64,000 nucleotides of DNA from Butyrivibrio sp. INlla14. Its GTDB lineage: Bacteria > Bacillota > Clostridia > Lachnospirales > Lachnospiraceae. The notes under the pieces were generated by a model. The model had not been told where the DNA came from and made no database searches. It saw only the letters and a program-made list of their open reading frames with translations. The position numbers and the translations under genes are program-made. Location: positions 1-64,000 of the forward strand of contig NZ_FMVS01000012.1 of the NCBI RefSeq assembly GCF_900102515.1, given 5' to 3'. This document shows, piece after piece, positions 50,022-58,185 of the stretch (position 1 is its first letter; each line of letters opens with the position of its first letter).

Positions 50022-51251
50022 TCACCTGTGGAGCAACATCCAATATATCCATACATAAATCATGTTGGGGATCACGCAGCATATAGCACCAAAGATAACC
50101 CGAAAATTTCTCTCAAATAAAAGAAGTACCAGCGTAAAGAGAGCGCACAAACCACTTCCAAAGAAAACGCCCAGTGAAGTACATACTCCTGAGAGCATAT
50201 TTATAAGTGCCAGGAAAATCCAAGGCGAAATCCGATAAATAAGCTTCGCTTCCCTATATTCCTCGTAGGACTCTGTCGCCATAGCGCTTTTTCCACCAAA
50301 GATGGATCTTCTTTTGCTATCTTCCAGCATCCAGAGGAAAACCCAGAAAATCAGCGGAAATACAAGGTTACAAACAATTGTCTTGCCCTGCCAGGTCCTG
50401 GTCAAAAAGAATGTGGCCGGTGTGTAGATTGACACATTTCCAAACATCATAAGGAATGAGACAATGATCATAAATACTGGAATAATTTCCTGTCTTCTTC
50501 TAAAAAGAATCCTTGCAATCTCAACATAAACCAGATAAACAAATGGTATTACAAGGACCGGGATTACTGAGTGTGAAACAATAGTCGTATGTATTCCACA
50601 GGCTCTCCCTATAAAAGCTGTCCACATTGTGATAACAGCCAGCGCATGCCTGATGTCAAAAGATGTTGACATTCCAGTGTATGGCAAAATGGTATTCATG
50701 ACATCTGCCTGTTGCGCCAGAAGCGATTCTACAACATAATAGGCATCATCACCATCAAAGCTTGCAAGCACCACAGCAAGCACCATCTGAAGTAGAACAA
50801 GTGCAAAGAAAATTCCCCAGTAAATCCTGCTCTCCAGAGAGTAATTGAGTTTGAGCATCCGTGGATCAGACCTTGGGCTTAATAGCTCATGGGCCGTCGC
50901 ATGTGTCTCTCCAGGGAAAATAGATAACAGGGACAGGCCCTTTTTCCTTAGACAAAAGATAAGTCTAAATAGTCCACATCCGGCAAGTATCAGCGTTGCC
51001 ACCAGATAATACTTCGTACAATAAGAAAAAGCATTGTAGACATAATGAAGCATACATGGTATAGCGATGACTTCAAACACCGCAAAATATACCACGTAGC
51101 CAAGAATCATAGTAATGCCCACTGTCCTTCTGACAATCGGAAGCATGCCATTTACAAGAACTCCGATCAAAAATGGAACTACAAGCAAAAAGAAAATTAG
51201 TTTTATTACTGACCAAGCAACTATAATCAAGCCAACATCCACCTTTTTCAC
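50022..51251 (-). CDS. Polytopic membrane protein, DUF6077-like
   Basis: About 409 residues and 10 helices. The conserved-looking core is VLASFDGDDAYYVVESLLAQ, an acidic outer loop after a helix as in GT-C-type proteins, followed by PYTGMSTSFDIRHALAV and TPATFFLTRTWQGKTIV. I associate it with the uncharacterised DUF6077 family of Lachnospiraceae. Start uncertain: GTG at 51251 has no ribosome site; a TTG seven codons later lies behind GGTGG. It ends in LLHR without the usual soluble C-terminal part, which appears in the next gene. Confidence 0.65.
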   Translation of the reverse strand: MKKVDVGLIIVAWSVIKLIFFLLVVPFLIGVLVNGMLPIVRRTVGITMILGYVVYFAVFEVIAIPCMLHYVYNAFSYCTKYYLVATLILAGCGLFRLIFCLRKKGLSLLSIFPGETHATAHELLSPRSDPRMLKLNYSLESRIYWGIFFALVLLQMVLAVVLASFDGDDAYYVVESLLAQQADVMNTILPYTGMSTSFDIRHALAVITMWTAFIGRACGIHTTIVSHSVIPVLVIPFVYLVYVEIARILFRRRQEIIPVFMIIVSFLMMFGNVSIYTPATFFLTRTWQGKTIVCNLVFPLIFWVFLWMLEDSKRRSIFGGKSAMATESYEEYREAKLIYRISPWIFLALINMLSGVCTSLGVFFGSGLCALFTLVLLLFERNFRVIFGAICCVIPNMIYVWIYWMLLHR

Positions 51252-51343
51252 ACTTATTTAATATCATCTATTCGACATATTGATTTTATCTAGACCTTAC
51301 CAGCAAAATATTAGACATATTATAAGTCGTCAAGACGATATTC

Positions 51344-51973
51344 TCAGTCCCTGTCAGTGTTAAGCACGAGATTCAAGTGCTCCTGCAGGATGCTGATACC
51401 TGTCAGGTTCTCACCACCTCTAGGGATGATGATATCCGCATACTTCTTAGAAGGCTCAACAAACTGCTCATGCATAGGCTTAACAGTTTCAGCATACTGA
51501 GTAAGGATTGAGTCAATAGAACGAGCCCTCTCAACCATATCACGGCGGATTCTTCTCATGAGTCTCTCATCCGCATCTGTTTCAACAAAGACCTTGATAT
51601 CCATAAGGTCTCTGAGTTCCTTATTTTCCAGGATAAGGATACCCTCTACAATAATTACCTTTTTAGGCACAACATGCACTGTGGCATCTGATCTGTTGTG
51701 AACAGTGTAATCATAAACAGGCATATCAATTTCCTGATTATTCTTAAGTTTTTTTACATCCGCGATCATAAGATCTGTATCAAAAGATTCAGGGTGATCG
51801 TAGTTAAGGCGTGACCTGTCCTCATAGGAAAGATCATCATGTGCCTTATAATATGAGTCATGGTTGATAACTACAATGTCATCACCAAATTTCTCCTTGA
51901 TCCTGCGCACAATAGTGGTCTTACCTGACGCTGTTCCTCCTGCTATTCCTACGATACAAACCTTATTAGACAT
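51344..51973 (-). CDS. udk: Uridine kinase
   Basis: Pyrimidine salvage enzyme phosphorylating uridine/cytidine to UMP/CMP; 209 residues. Walker A GIAGGTASGKTT (9-20), NHDSYYKAHDDLSYEDR, NYDHPESFDTDLM, PVYDYTVHNR, IIVEGILIL and RRIRRDMVERARSIDS are family signatures. Ribosome site AGGAG. It is a housekeeping gene embedded in locus B, perhaps tolerated as a source of UMP/CMP for nucleotide sugars. The repeat element at 52017-52230 ends in its upstream region. Confidence 0.96.
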   Translation of the reverse strand: MSNKVCIVGIAGGTASGKTTIVRRIKEKFGDDIVVINHDSYYKAHDDLSYEDRSRLNYDHPESFDTDLMIADVKKLKNNQEIDMPVYDYTVHNRSDATVHVVPKKVIIVEGILILENKELRDLMDIKVFVETDADERLMRRIRRDMVERARSIDSILTQYAETVKPMHEQFVEPSKKYADIIIPRGGENLTGISILQEHLNLVLNTDRD

Positions 51974-52016
51974 AAAATTTCTCCTTTAACTATTTATACA
52001 TGACACTTTTATCACG

Positions 52017-52230
52017 TGATATACATGTAAACATGTAAGCATTATGGTCTATGACACCTATTTTATATGATATACGAATTGCTCCATGACTTCGTCATTC
52101 TCGCAATTCTACAAATATTCGGAAATCGCTAATTTGCTTCGCAAATTGCTTTTTCCTCATATTTGTTCGGGTCATTAGACCATAATGATATACATGTAAA
52201 CATGTAAGCATTATGGTCTATGACACCTAT
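52017..52230. repeat. Nested foldback element bounded by perfect 45-bp direct repeats
   Basis: Copies 52017-52061 and 52186-52230 are identical over 45 bp (period 169). Inside, ATTATGGTCTATGAC (52041-52055) pairs with GTCATTAGACCATAAT (52171-52186); a GAATTGC/GCAATTC stem (52077-52107) holds ATGAC-TTCG-TCAT, and a ~57-bp near-perfect hairpin (52109-52165) holds AATTTGC/GCAAATT. The element fills the gap between the GtrB-like and udk genes. An 18-bp piece recurs at 59143-59160. Confidence 0.85.
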
Positions 52231-52241
52231 ATCATATTATA

Positions 52242-53180
52242 TCAAAAGTTGATTCTCTTTTCCTCAACTACAAGCGGTCTTCCGATGACACGAGTATTGA
52301 TATTCAGGATATACTCACCCATAAGCCCGATGAAAAAGAGCTGTATAGCACCGATCAGGAACATACCAATGATCATTGGTGCGTAGCCCGCATGGAAGCT
52401 GTACCAGTGAGTAAGCTTAAGTACCAGATATACAAAGGCAACGATAATATCAATAAGTGCACATACAAAGCCTGCAATAGTGCACAGGCGAAGTCCTACC
52501 TTGGTGTAAGAGGTGATGCTCAGCATAGCTGCATCATACAAAGTGTAAAAATTGTTGTGCGTCTTGCCGGCGCGGCGCTGAGGCTGTTCGTACTCAACAG
52601 TTGTCATGTTGAAGCCCTCGCCATACTCGGCAACGATGCCTCTTATGAAAGGCACTGGATCATTGAGCTTTCTAAGAAGCTGGATAAAGGTCTTGTCATA
52701 AAGACCAAAGCCTGTAAAATGCTCGATCATGCGGACATTACTCATGTTCTTTATCATCTTGTAATACATTGTTCTAAGGAAATAGATAAAACCGTTTTCC
52801 TTACTTGATGACTTTATGCCGCTGACAATCTTGTGGCCCTGCTCCCACTTTTCCACAAATACAGGAATAAGCTCCACAGGATCCTGGAAATCTGCACAGA
52901 TAGGAATAACGCAGTCACCATCAAGGCTGCACATTCCGTGAAAGGGTGAATTGAACTGACCAAAATTTGTGACATTAAAGATAGCCTTTATCTTGGGGTT
53001 ACCCGCGCAGATGGACTCTATCTTATCTCTTGTGCCATCTGTTGATGCATTATCAATAAAGACAATCTCGTAGTCGTAACGAGACAACTTTTCCTTAAGT
53101 ACTGTTTCTACTGCTGTAGAGATTCCCTCTACGTTTTCCACCTCGTTAAAGCATGGAATCAAGATACTGATCTTTTTCAT
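52242..53180 (-). CDS. GtrB/DPM-like polyprenyl-phosphate glycosyltransferase
   Basis: 312 residues from the ATG at 53180 (AGGAG 4 nt upstream). GT-A domain: ISILIPCFNEVENVEGI, VFIDNASTDGT, ICADFQDPVELIPVFVEKW (the DxxDP metal motif of GtrB) and YEQPQRRAGKTH, then two C-terminal helices (about 230-255 and 268-292). Enzymes of this type load a sugar onto undecaprenyl phosphate for use outside the membrane, normally with a GT-C transferase; the polytopic proteins of locus B are candidates. It is separated from the flavoprotein gene by a terminator and followed by the foldback element. Confidence 0.88.
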   Translation of the reverse strand: MKKISILIPCFNEVENVEGISTAVETVLKEKLSRYDYEIVFIDNASTDGTRDKIESICAGNPKIKAIFNVTNFGQFNSPFHGMCSLDGDCVIPICADFQDPVELIPVFVEKWEQGHKIVSGIKSSSKENGFIYFLRTMYYKMIKNMSNVRMIEHFTGFGLYDKTFIQLLRKLNDPVPFIRGIVAEYGEGFNMTTVEYEQPQRRAGKTHNNFYTLYDAAMLSITSYTKVGLRLCTIAGFVCALIDIIVAFVYLVLKLTHWYSFHAGYAPMIIGMFLIGAIQLFFIGLMGEYILNINTRVIGRPLVVEEKRINF

Positions 53181-53206
53181 AAAACTCCTTTGTTTTTTCA
53201 AATATG

Positions 53207-53242
53207 AAAAATGCGGCGCAGAATAAAAACACCGCCCCGCAT
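53207..53242 (-). terminator. Intrinsic terminator after the flavoprotein gene
   Basis: Minus strand AATGC..GGCG pairs with CGCC..GCATT (GG bulge, ~14-nt loop), followed by TTTTTC, 20 nt after the stop codon. Confidence 0.72.
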
Positions 53243-53269
53243 TATACCCCTATTTGAAATTTTAGTCTA
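53241..53269 (-). promoter_or_regulatory. Candidate promoter overlapping the flavoprotein stop and terminator
   Basis: Minus strand TAGACT (53264-53269), 17-nt spacer, TATAAT (53241-53246). A start ~7 nt on would fall in the 5' arm of the terminator, so readthrough and new initiation would be in competition before the GtrB-like gene. Confidence 0.4.
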
Positions 53270-54851
53270 CTTCTACTTCATCCTCTGCCTCTGAAACGCC
53301 CTTTTCATCGGCTTCGTGGTACTCTTTTTCCGTATTGACATTCCAGATATTAGAACGATCAGTTTCACCGCTAATAATATTCTTGACAGTCTCAAAGGAT
53401 GTGCACATTGAATGGTCAATATTATTATATCTGTGCTGTCCGTTACGTCCTACGCAGTACAGATTGTCGATAGTGTTGAGATATTCAACAAGCTTATCCA
53501 TCTCTTCATAAGTATCAAAGTAAGCTGGATATGCCTTCTTGACACGCTCCATGTGGTAGTCCATAACTTCTGAAGCATCGCTGATAAGGTTAAGAGTAAC
53601 CATCTCATCGATAGCCATCTTGGCAAACTCATCCTCTGTCATATTCCACATGTTGTCGCCTTCAAAGCAGAAATACTCAAGACCAACCCATACGGTATGC
53701 TCAAGATCTTTTACCAGGTAAGGAGACCAGTTGTTGTAAATCTGGAATCTGCCCATCTTAACAGTTCTATCCTGAACGTAAACCCAGTTATCAGGAACGA
53801 TATTGCCAATAGTCTTGATCTTAGTCTTGTTCTCAAGGTTGAGCTTAGGAACAAGGACACCAAGAGTCATGTAGTCACGATAAGGAAGACCTGCAGCAAT
53901 CCTTGCTGGCTCTGCAGGAACATCATTCATTCCAGCAACCAGATCCTTGACAGGCATTGAGCTTATTACTACATCGCCGTCTATATCTATCTCTTTACCA
54001 TCCTGAAGATAGGAAACACCTACGATATGGTTGCCCTTCTTGCGGATCTTAACAACCTTGGCATTCATGATAATTGTTCCGCCAAGCTTCTTGATTTCTT
54101 CTGCAGTAACATCCCAGAGCTGACCAGGTCCAAGCTTAGGATAGCTGAACTCCTCGATAAGAGAAGTCTCAACCTTACCGCCAGTCTTGCCAGTCTTCTT
54201 GCGGAAGGCATTTCTCAAAACCTCTAAAATAGAAACGCCCTTAACTCTCTGAGCTCCCCAGGAAGGATCAATCTCAGATGGGTGTCTGCCCCAAAGATTC
54301 TCTGTATAATACTCAAAGAACATGGAATAAAGCTTCTTGCCAAATCTGTTGACATAGAAATCCTCCAAAGACTTCTCCTGTCTCTTGAAGATCATGGCTC
54401 CAATGTAGGAAAAGCCACAGGCAATGGTCTTTAAAAGACCCATGTTCTTGAAGGTCTCAACCTTAAGTGAAATAGGGTAATCATAGAACTTACGATCAAA
54501 AAAGATTCTGGAAACCCTGTTACGACGAAGCATAACTCTGTCTTCTTTCTCAGGATCAGGTCCACCCTCAGTAAGCTCCATATGCTTGTCAAGAACAATA
54601 TCATCATATGAAGGATGTCCCTGAGTTGGGAGCATATTCTGCCACCACTCATTAACCTCAGGTACCTTGGAAAAGAACCTGTGGCCACCCATATCCATAC
54701 GGTTTCCTTTATAATTAACAGTTCTGGAAATACCTCCAAACTGCTGTGTCTCTTCAAATACAATAACCTGATAATCCTGTGACTTGGTCAAAAGCTCATA
54801 GGCCGCTGTAAGGCCCGCAGGTCCAGCTCCGATTATCAACGCCTTCTTCAT
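53262..54851 (-). CDS. FAD-dependent oxidoreductase (amine-oxidase/UDP-galactopyranose-mutase-like)
   Basis: About 529 residues from the ATG at 54851 (GAGGGAG upstream; the GTG at 54857 is rejected). ADP-binding motif [17 protein letters not shown], then [23 protein letters not shown] (pieces GGISR and GGHRFF are the flavin contact), [29 protein letters not shown] and, near the end, [17 protein letters not shown]. The acidic C-terminal tail (~30 residues) is unconserved-looking. Such flavoproteins are frequent in surface-glycan loci next to a GtrB-like GT2, as here; a mutase-like or oxidase action on a lipid-linked or nucleotide sugar is inferred. First gene after the promoter at 54935-54963. 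Confidence 0.85.
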   Translation of the reverse strand: MKKALIIGAGPAGLTAAYELLTKSQDYQVIVFEETQQFGGISRTVNYKGNRMDMGGHRFFSKVPEVNEWWQNMLPTQGHPSYDDIVLDKHMELTEGGPDPEKEDRVMLRRNRVSRIFFDRKFYDYPISLKVETFKNMGLLKTIACGFSYIGAMIFKRQEKSLEDFYVNRFGKKLYSMFFEYYTENLWGRHPSEIDPSWGAQRVKGVSILEVLRNAFRKKTGKTGGKVETSLIEEFSYPKLGPGQLWDVTAEEIKKLGGTIIMNAKVVKIRKKGNHIVGVSYLQDGKEIDIDGDVVISSMPVKDLVAGMNDVPAEPARIAAGLPYRDYMTLGVLVPKLNLENKTKIKTIGNIVPDNWVYVQDRTVKMGRFQIYNNWSPYLVKDLEHTVWVGLEYFCFEGDNMWNMTEDEFAKMAIDEMVTLNLISDASEVMDYHMERVKKAYPAYFDTYEEMDKLVEYLNTIDNLYCVGRNGQHRYNNIDHSMCTSFETVKNIISGETDRSNIWNVNTEKEYHEADEKGVSEAEDEVEVD

Positions 54852-54934
54852 ACGCACTCCCTCTAAACTTCAGTATTCTAGCGTTAGTTTCCAGGAAAGT
54901 GCAAAACTCTCCTAATACAAAAACCAACATATGT

Positions 54935-54963
54935 AGTATACATTACGCGCTTTTATACTTCAA
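54935..54963 (-). promoter_or_regulatory. Promoter of the flavoprotein gene
   Basis: Minus strand TTGAAG (54958-54963), 17-nt spacer, TATACT (54935-54940), about 85 nt before the ATG, in the 311-base divergent gap 54852-55162. The rest of that gap is AT-rich, with a small AAGATT/AATCTT stem near 55071-55087. Confidence 0.65.
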
Positions 54964-55099
54964 CATTTGAGAAAAATTTATTATTCAGCGTACTTCTAAT
55001 TACCAAATAATAAATATTATTGCACCGCAATCTATGTTTTTTGTAATTAACGGAATATCGTAAATTCTTTAAGATTTTCTTAATCTTGTTTCCAAAATC

Positions 55100-55127
55100 T
55101 TCACAGCATGAATTTTAGTGATAAAAT
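55100..55127 (+). promoter_or_regulatory. Promoter of the SGNH lipoprotein gene
   Basis: Plus strand TTCACA (55100-55105), 16-nt spacer, TAAAAT (55122-55127), 35 nt before the ATG. Confidence 0.65.
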
Positions 55128-55162
55128 GGCAATTGGAGTATTTAAAAGAGAGGTTAAAAGAT

Positions 55163-56347
55163 ATGAAGAAGAAATTCGCTGTACTTACAGCACTTACACT
55201 ATCATTCTCAATGATACTTTCTGGATGTTCTCTTGGAAAAGATGATTCCAAGGAAGCCACAGAATATATCAATGACGAAAATGTTGATGCATCAGATGAT
55301 GCAAGTCAGGATATTTCCAGTAACATCATAGTTGCTGACAGTTTAGAAGAGCCAGATTACAATGATCCTACAGCTGGTGCCAGTGTAGAAGTTACTGAAA
55401 CTCCTCAGGAAGAAAACCCTGTTGACGACAACCTTGTAATGGTATTCTTTGGAGACAGCCAGATGGCTAATGGCCGAGGCGATGGAACTGATATCCCGAC
55501 ACTTGTTGGCCAGAGAGTTCCCAATGCCACAGTATACAATCTTGGAATTGGCGGAACAACCGCTGCATTTAAAAGAACATCTGCAGGTTACCTTGACTAT
55601 GAAAACTGGACAGATAACTGTTTTCTGGGAATGACTTATTGTCTGTCTGGCCAGGTAGACAGAAACAAAGTTCTGGCTGAGAGTTATCCTGATGTTCTTA
55701 ATACAATGAACCAGATTGATCCATCTCAGGTAGATTATTATTTTATTGAATATGGTTTCAACGACTTCATGATGAAGACTCCACTTGATATCAATGATCC
55801 CGATGGTAACCCAACTGATTTGCCTCAGGAATATACCTTCTACGGATCACTTTCCTATGGTATTTCAGTTCTTAAGAGAATCAGCCCTCAGGCCAAATTT
55901 GTTATGATATACCCATTTTACGGAATCTACAAGGACGGCAATGGCGCATATCTTGGAGATAGCTTTGTTGTAAGTAACGGAATTGGAACACTTGCTAATT
56001 ACGCTGATAAGATGGGTAACGTTGCAGGGGATCAGGGAACCTATATTTTTGATGGTATGTACCACACAAAGTGTGATCTCTACGTAGATACTCAGGAGCA
56101 GTACCTGCAGGATACAGTCCACTTAACAGAGACTGGCCGTAGGATCATGGCAAGACTTATTGCCCACATTCCTAACGGTGTAGAGGGTTACGAGCCTACA
56201 GCTTACAGAGACGGTGACTTCATCAAGATTGCAGAGTTCAATCCGGATGAGACTTACCGCATGGATCCAGCTACTCTTAAGGAACACTTCTCCGACCAGT
56301 ACGACAAGTACATTAACGGTGACTACATCCTCGCTCAGCCACAGTGA
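55163..56347 (+). CDS. SGNH/GDSL-hydrolase lipoprotein
   Basis: 394 residues from the ATG at 55163 (GAGAGG 9 nt upstream; the longer frame from 55118 runs through the promoter). Type II signal peptide with lipobox LSGC (Cys22), a Ser/Asp/Glu-rich spacer (about 25-85), then an SGNH domain with block I FFGDSQMANGRG, LGIGGTTAAF (block II Gly), YFIEYGFNDFMM (block III Asn) and block V DTVHLTETG. All four catalytic residues are present, so it is predicted active, e.g. as an esterase on the acylated glycan of locus B. It is transcribed against all its neighbours and is followed by the foldback elements, with no standard terminator. Confidence 0.88.
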   Translation: MKKKFAVLTALTLSFSMILSGCSLGKDDSKEATEYINDENVDASDDASQDISSNIIVADSLEEPDYNDPTAGASVEVTETPQEENPVDDNLVMVFFGDSQMANGRGDGTDIPTLVGQRVPNATVYNLGIGGTTAAFKRTSAGYLDYENWTDNCFLGMTYCLSGQVDRNKVLAESYPDVLNTMNQIDPSQVDYYFIEYGFNDFMMKTPLDINDPDGNPTDLPQEYTFYGSLSYGISVLKRISPQAKFVMIYPFYGIYKDGNGAYLGDSFVVSNGIGTLANYADKMGNVAGDQGTYIFDGMYHTKCDLYVDTQEQYLQDTVHLTETGRRIMARLIAHIPNGVEGYEPTAYRDGDFIKIAEFNPDETYRMDPATLKEHFSDQYDKYINGDYILAQPQ

Positions 56348-56381
56348 TGAACGCCGCAATTTTCTGATTTAATGAATTTAC

Positions 56382-56566
56382 AAAAGGTCTGGTGACACCA
56401 GAGTCCTACAGCACATGATTTTTGTTCCGTCAAACCAAACATTCCAGCGAGCCCATAGCATCAATTTAAAATGCACAGGCATTTGAAATTGATTGGTCTC
56501 GCCTCCATGGTTTGAAACGTCACAAAATATCATGCACTCGTACTCCTCCGGTGTCCCCAGACCTTT
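56382..56566. repeat. Long foldback element 1 (~185 bp)
   Basis: Outer arms AAAAGGTCTGGTGACACCAG (from 56382) and CTGGGG/GGTGTC... (56545-56566) match at 20 of 22 positions; a middle pair is GTTCCGTCAAACCA (56424-56437 region) with TGGTTTGAAACGTCAC (56508-56523); an inner pair GCGAG..CATCAATTT / AAATTGATTGGTCTCGC (56486-56502) closes on AAATGC-ACAG-GCATTT. The whole element can fold into one long imperfect hairpin. It starts 35 nt after the lipoprotein stop. Confidence 0.82.
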
Positions 56567-56796
56567 TCTCTACCCGGAAAACCTACGTAACCACAATAAG
56601 TATCTTTTTCTCAATCATGATACTTATTTGGCTGCAAGAGCAAATATCGCTTGTGACACTTACGCACGAAGCACAGTTGCTTTAGCCATATTTATCATCT
56701 CATACCGATGCGCATCCTCGTAGTGTTTAATATCTTAAGAAATCCAGAGAAATTTACTATGATAATGCTAACACATATAAGTTCAGGTATTCAAAG
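56567..56796. other. Spacer between the two foldbacks, with further small palindromes
   Basis: No supported ORF. It holds a perfect 10-bp stem AATAAGTATC / GATACTTATT (56595-56604, 56619-56628), an AGCAA...TTGCT foldback around 56637-56685 and a GATGCGCATC palindrome near 56708. None has a terminator tail on either strand. Confidence 0.6.
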
Positions 56797-56974
56797 GGCC
56801 AGGCCGCGTTAGTACAGTAAAAATGCACAATATTTTGTGACGTTCCAAACCGCGGAATCGAGACCAATAAGTCTCAAGTGCCTTTGCACGCAGAGACTTA
56901 TGCTTTGGGCTCGGTGAAGTGCTTGGTTTGGCGGAACAAAAATTGTGCGTTTTGTTGACGCAGACCAAAGGGCC
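56797..56974. repeat. Long foldback element 2 (~178 bp), related to element 1
   Basis: Arms: GCACAATATTTTGTGACGTT (56825-56844) then CCAAACC, against GGTTTGGCGG then AACAAAAATTGTGCG (56924-56949); inner pair GAGACC..AATAAGTCTC / GAGACTTATGC..GGGCTCG; tip GTGC-CTTT-GCAC. The arm words TATTTTGTGACGTT and CAAACC recur in element 1, so the two belong to one family. CAAAGGGCC occurs directly at 56792-56800 and 56966-56974, flanking the element. Confidence 0.8.
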
Positions 56975-56982
56975 GTACGTTA

Positions 56983-58185
56983 TCACAATCTTCTAATACC
57001 AATGACTGCAGTTGCTATGAGGCGGATGAAGTTAACTGCGACAAGTCCAATGGCCATACCAAAGAGGCCCTGGATAAATGTAAGTGGAACAACAATTGCC
57101 GCAAAGGCTACGATGTAGATCACATTGATCACAAGCTGCATCTTCTCTTTCGTAAAACTCATGATTATGACCATAAGAGATCCCGAGATGAAATACAGAA
57201 TCTGACCGAGGTTTGCCAGAAAGAAATAGTCCTGCGCCTCTTCAAATACATCTGGATACATGATTTTTACAAACACCATGGAAACCACAGTGCACACAAA
57301 GGCTCCAATTATAGACAATACAGCCATTGCAACACCGATAAGTCCAAATTTCTTTTTATCAAGCTTTATCTTATAGTTAGTAAAATAGCTGATGATTATG
57401 CCATTAAGCGGTGTTGTAAGCATAGCAACAATCTTACCTATAAGGCTTGCTGTGTAGAACACTGTTACTTCTCTGGCGCCAACAGCAAGTCGCAGAAGTA
57501 ACCTGTCTGAATTCAGGATAAGTGCACCAATAAGGTTACTTGCCGATATGATCCAGGCTGACTTAAGATTATCCTTATAGCTTGCAGATAACTTGGTAAA
57601 GGGGGCTCTGAAAATCTTTCCCCTAACTACTGTATAGGCAATGCCGAACACTTCTCCCACAAGAAGGGTGATTGCCCAGCTTCCTGTGTAGGGCAGGATC
57701 AATAAGCCAATCAGGTAACCTACAGATACAGAAGTAAAGAACAAAAAGTAATCCACAAATCTGATTGTCATTCTGTACTCAACATCTGCGTAATATCTAA
57801 ATACTGTCACTATCATAAGGATCAGCATCTGGATATAGCTTGCAAACGTTAGCTCTTTTAACATAAAAAGAGAAATGAAAGTCACAAGAAATGACACTCC
57901 GGCGATCATAGATAAAAACAAGTTATAGTCGCCGTTTTCATGAGTTCTCTCCTTGGCTGCCACCATTCGTGAATAGCTGGCTGCAGTGCCAAAGCCCGAT
58001 CCCATGATTGATACAAATGAAATCAAATAAAGAACGGTGCCAAAAGCCTCCGCTCCAATCCTGGCATTGAGGCCAGGATTGATCACAAGCTGTAGGACAC
58101 CGTTGTAAATTACTAGTGCAAGTACACTAAATATAAAATCTCTGGAAGCGCCCAGTACCAGGCTCTTCTTCCCAGTATTACCCAT
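56983..58185 (-). CDS. Polysaccharide flippase (Wzx-like, MOP superfamily)
   Basis: About 400 residues and 12 helices; translocates undecaprenyl-linked repeat units. The start is the ATG at 58185 (AAGGAG upstream), overlapping the GT2 gene by 8 nt. SRDFIFSVLALVIYNGVLQL with a short loop, FGTVLYLISFVSIMGSGFG, SDRLLLRLAVGA (the SDR-type loop common in MOP flippases), ASLIGKIVAMLTTPLNGIII and paired C-terminal helices match the family. With the partial Wzy at the right edge it defines locus B as Wzx/Wzy-dependent. Its 3' end lies 9 nt from foldback element 2. Confidence 0.9.
   Translation of the reverse strand: MGNTGKKSLVLGASRDFIFSVLALVIYNGVLQLVINPGLNARIGAEAFGTVLYLISFVSIMGSGFGTAASYSRMVAAKERTHENGDYNLFLSMIAGVSFLVTFISLFMLKELTFASYIQMLILMIVTVFRYYADVEYRMTIRFVDYFLFFTSVSVGYLIGLLILPYTGSWAITLLVGEVFGIAYTVVRGKIFRAPFTKLSASYKDNLKSAWIISASNLIGALILNSDRLLLRLAVGAREVTVFYTASLIGKIVAMLTTPLNGIIISYFTNYKIKLDKKKFGLIGVAMAVLSIIGAFVCTVVSMVFVKIMYPDVFEEAQDYFFLANLGQILYFISGSLMVIIMSFTKEKMQLVINVIYIVAFAAIVVPLTFIQGLFGMAIGLVAVNFIRLIATAVIGIRRL

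Noticed and set aside
55118..55162. Longer N-terminus for the SGNH lipoprotein from 55118
   Set aside because: It would run through the -10 region and precede the signal peptide; the ATG at 55163 has GAGAGG and starts a normal lipoprotein signal.
56348..56982. Retron msr/msd or group II intron remnant
   Set aside because: The foldbacks resemble an msd in outline only; no reverse transcriptase gene or priming guanosine context is present.
56383..56982. Prophage, integrase or insertion sequence around the repeats
   Set aside because: No transposase, integrase or phage gene is encoded anywhere in the window.
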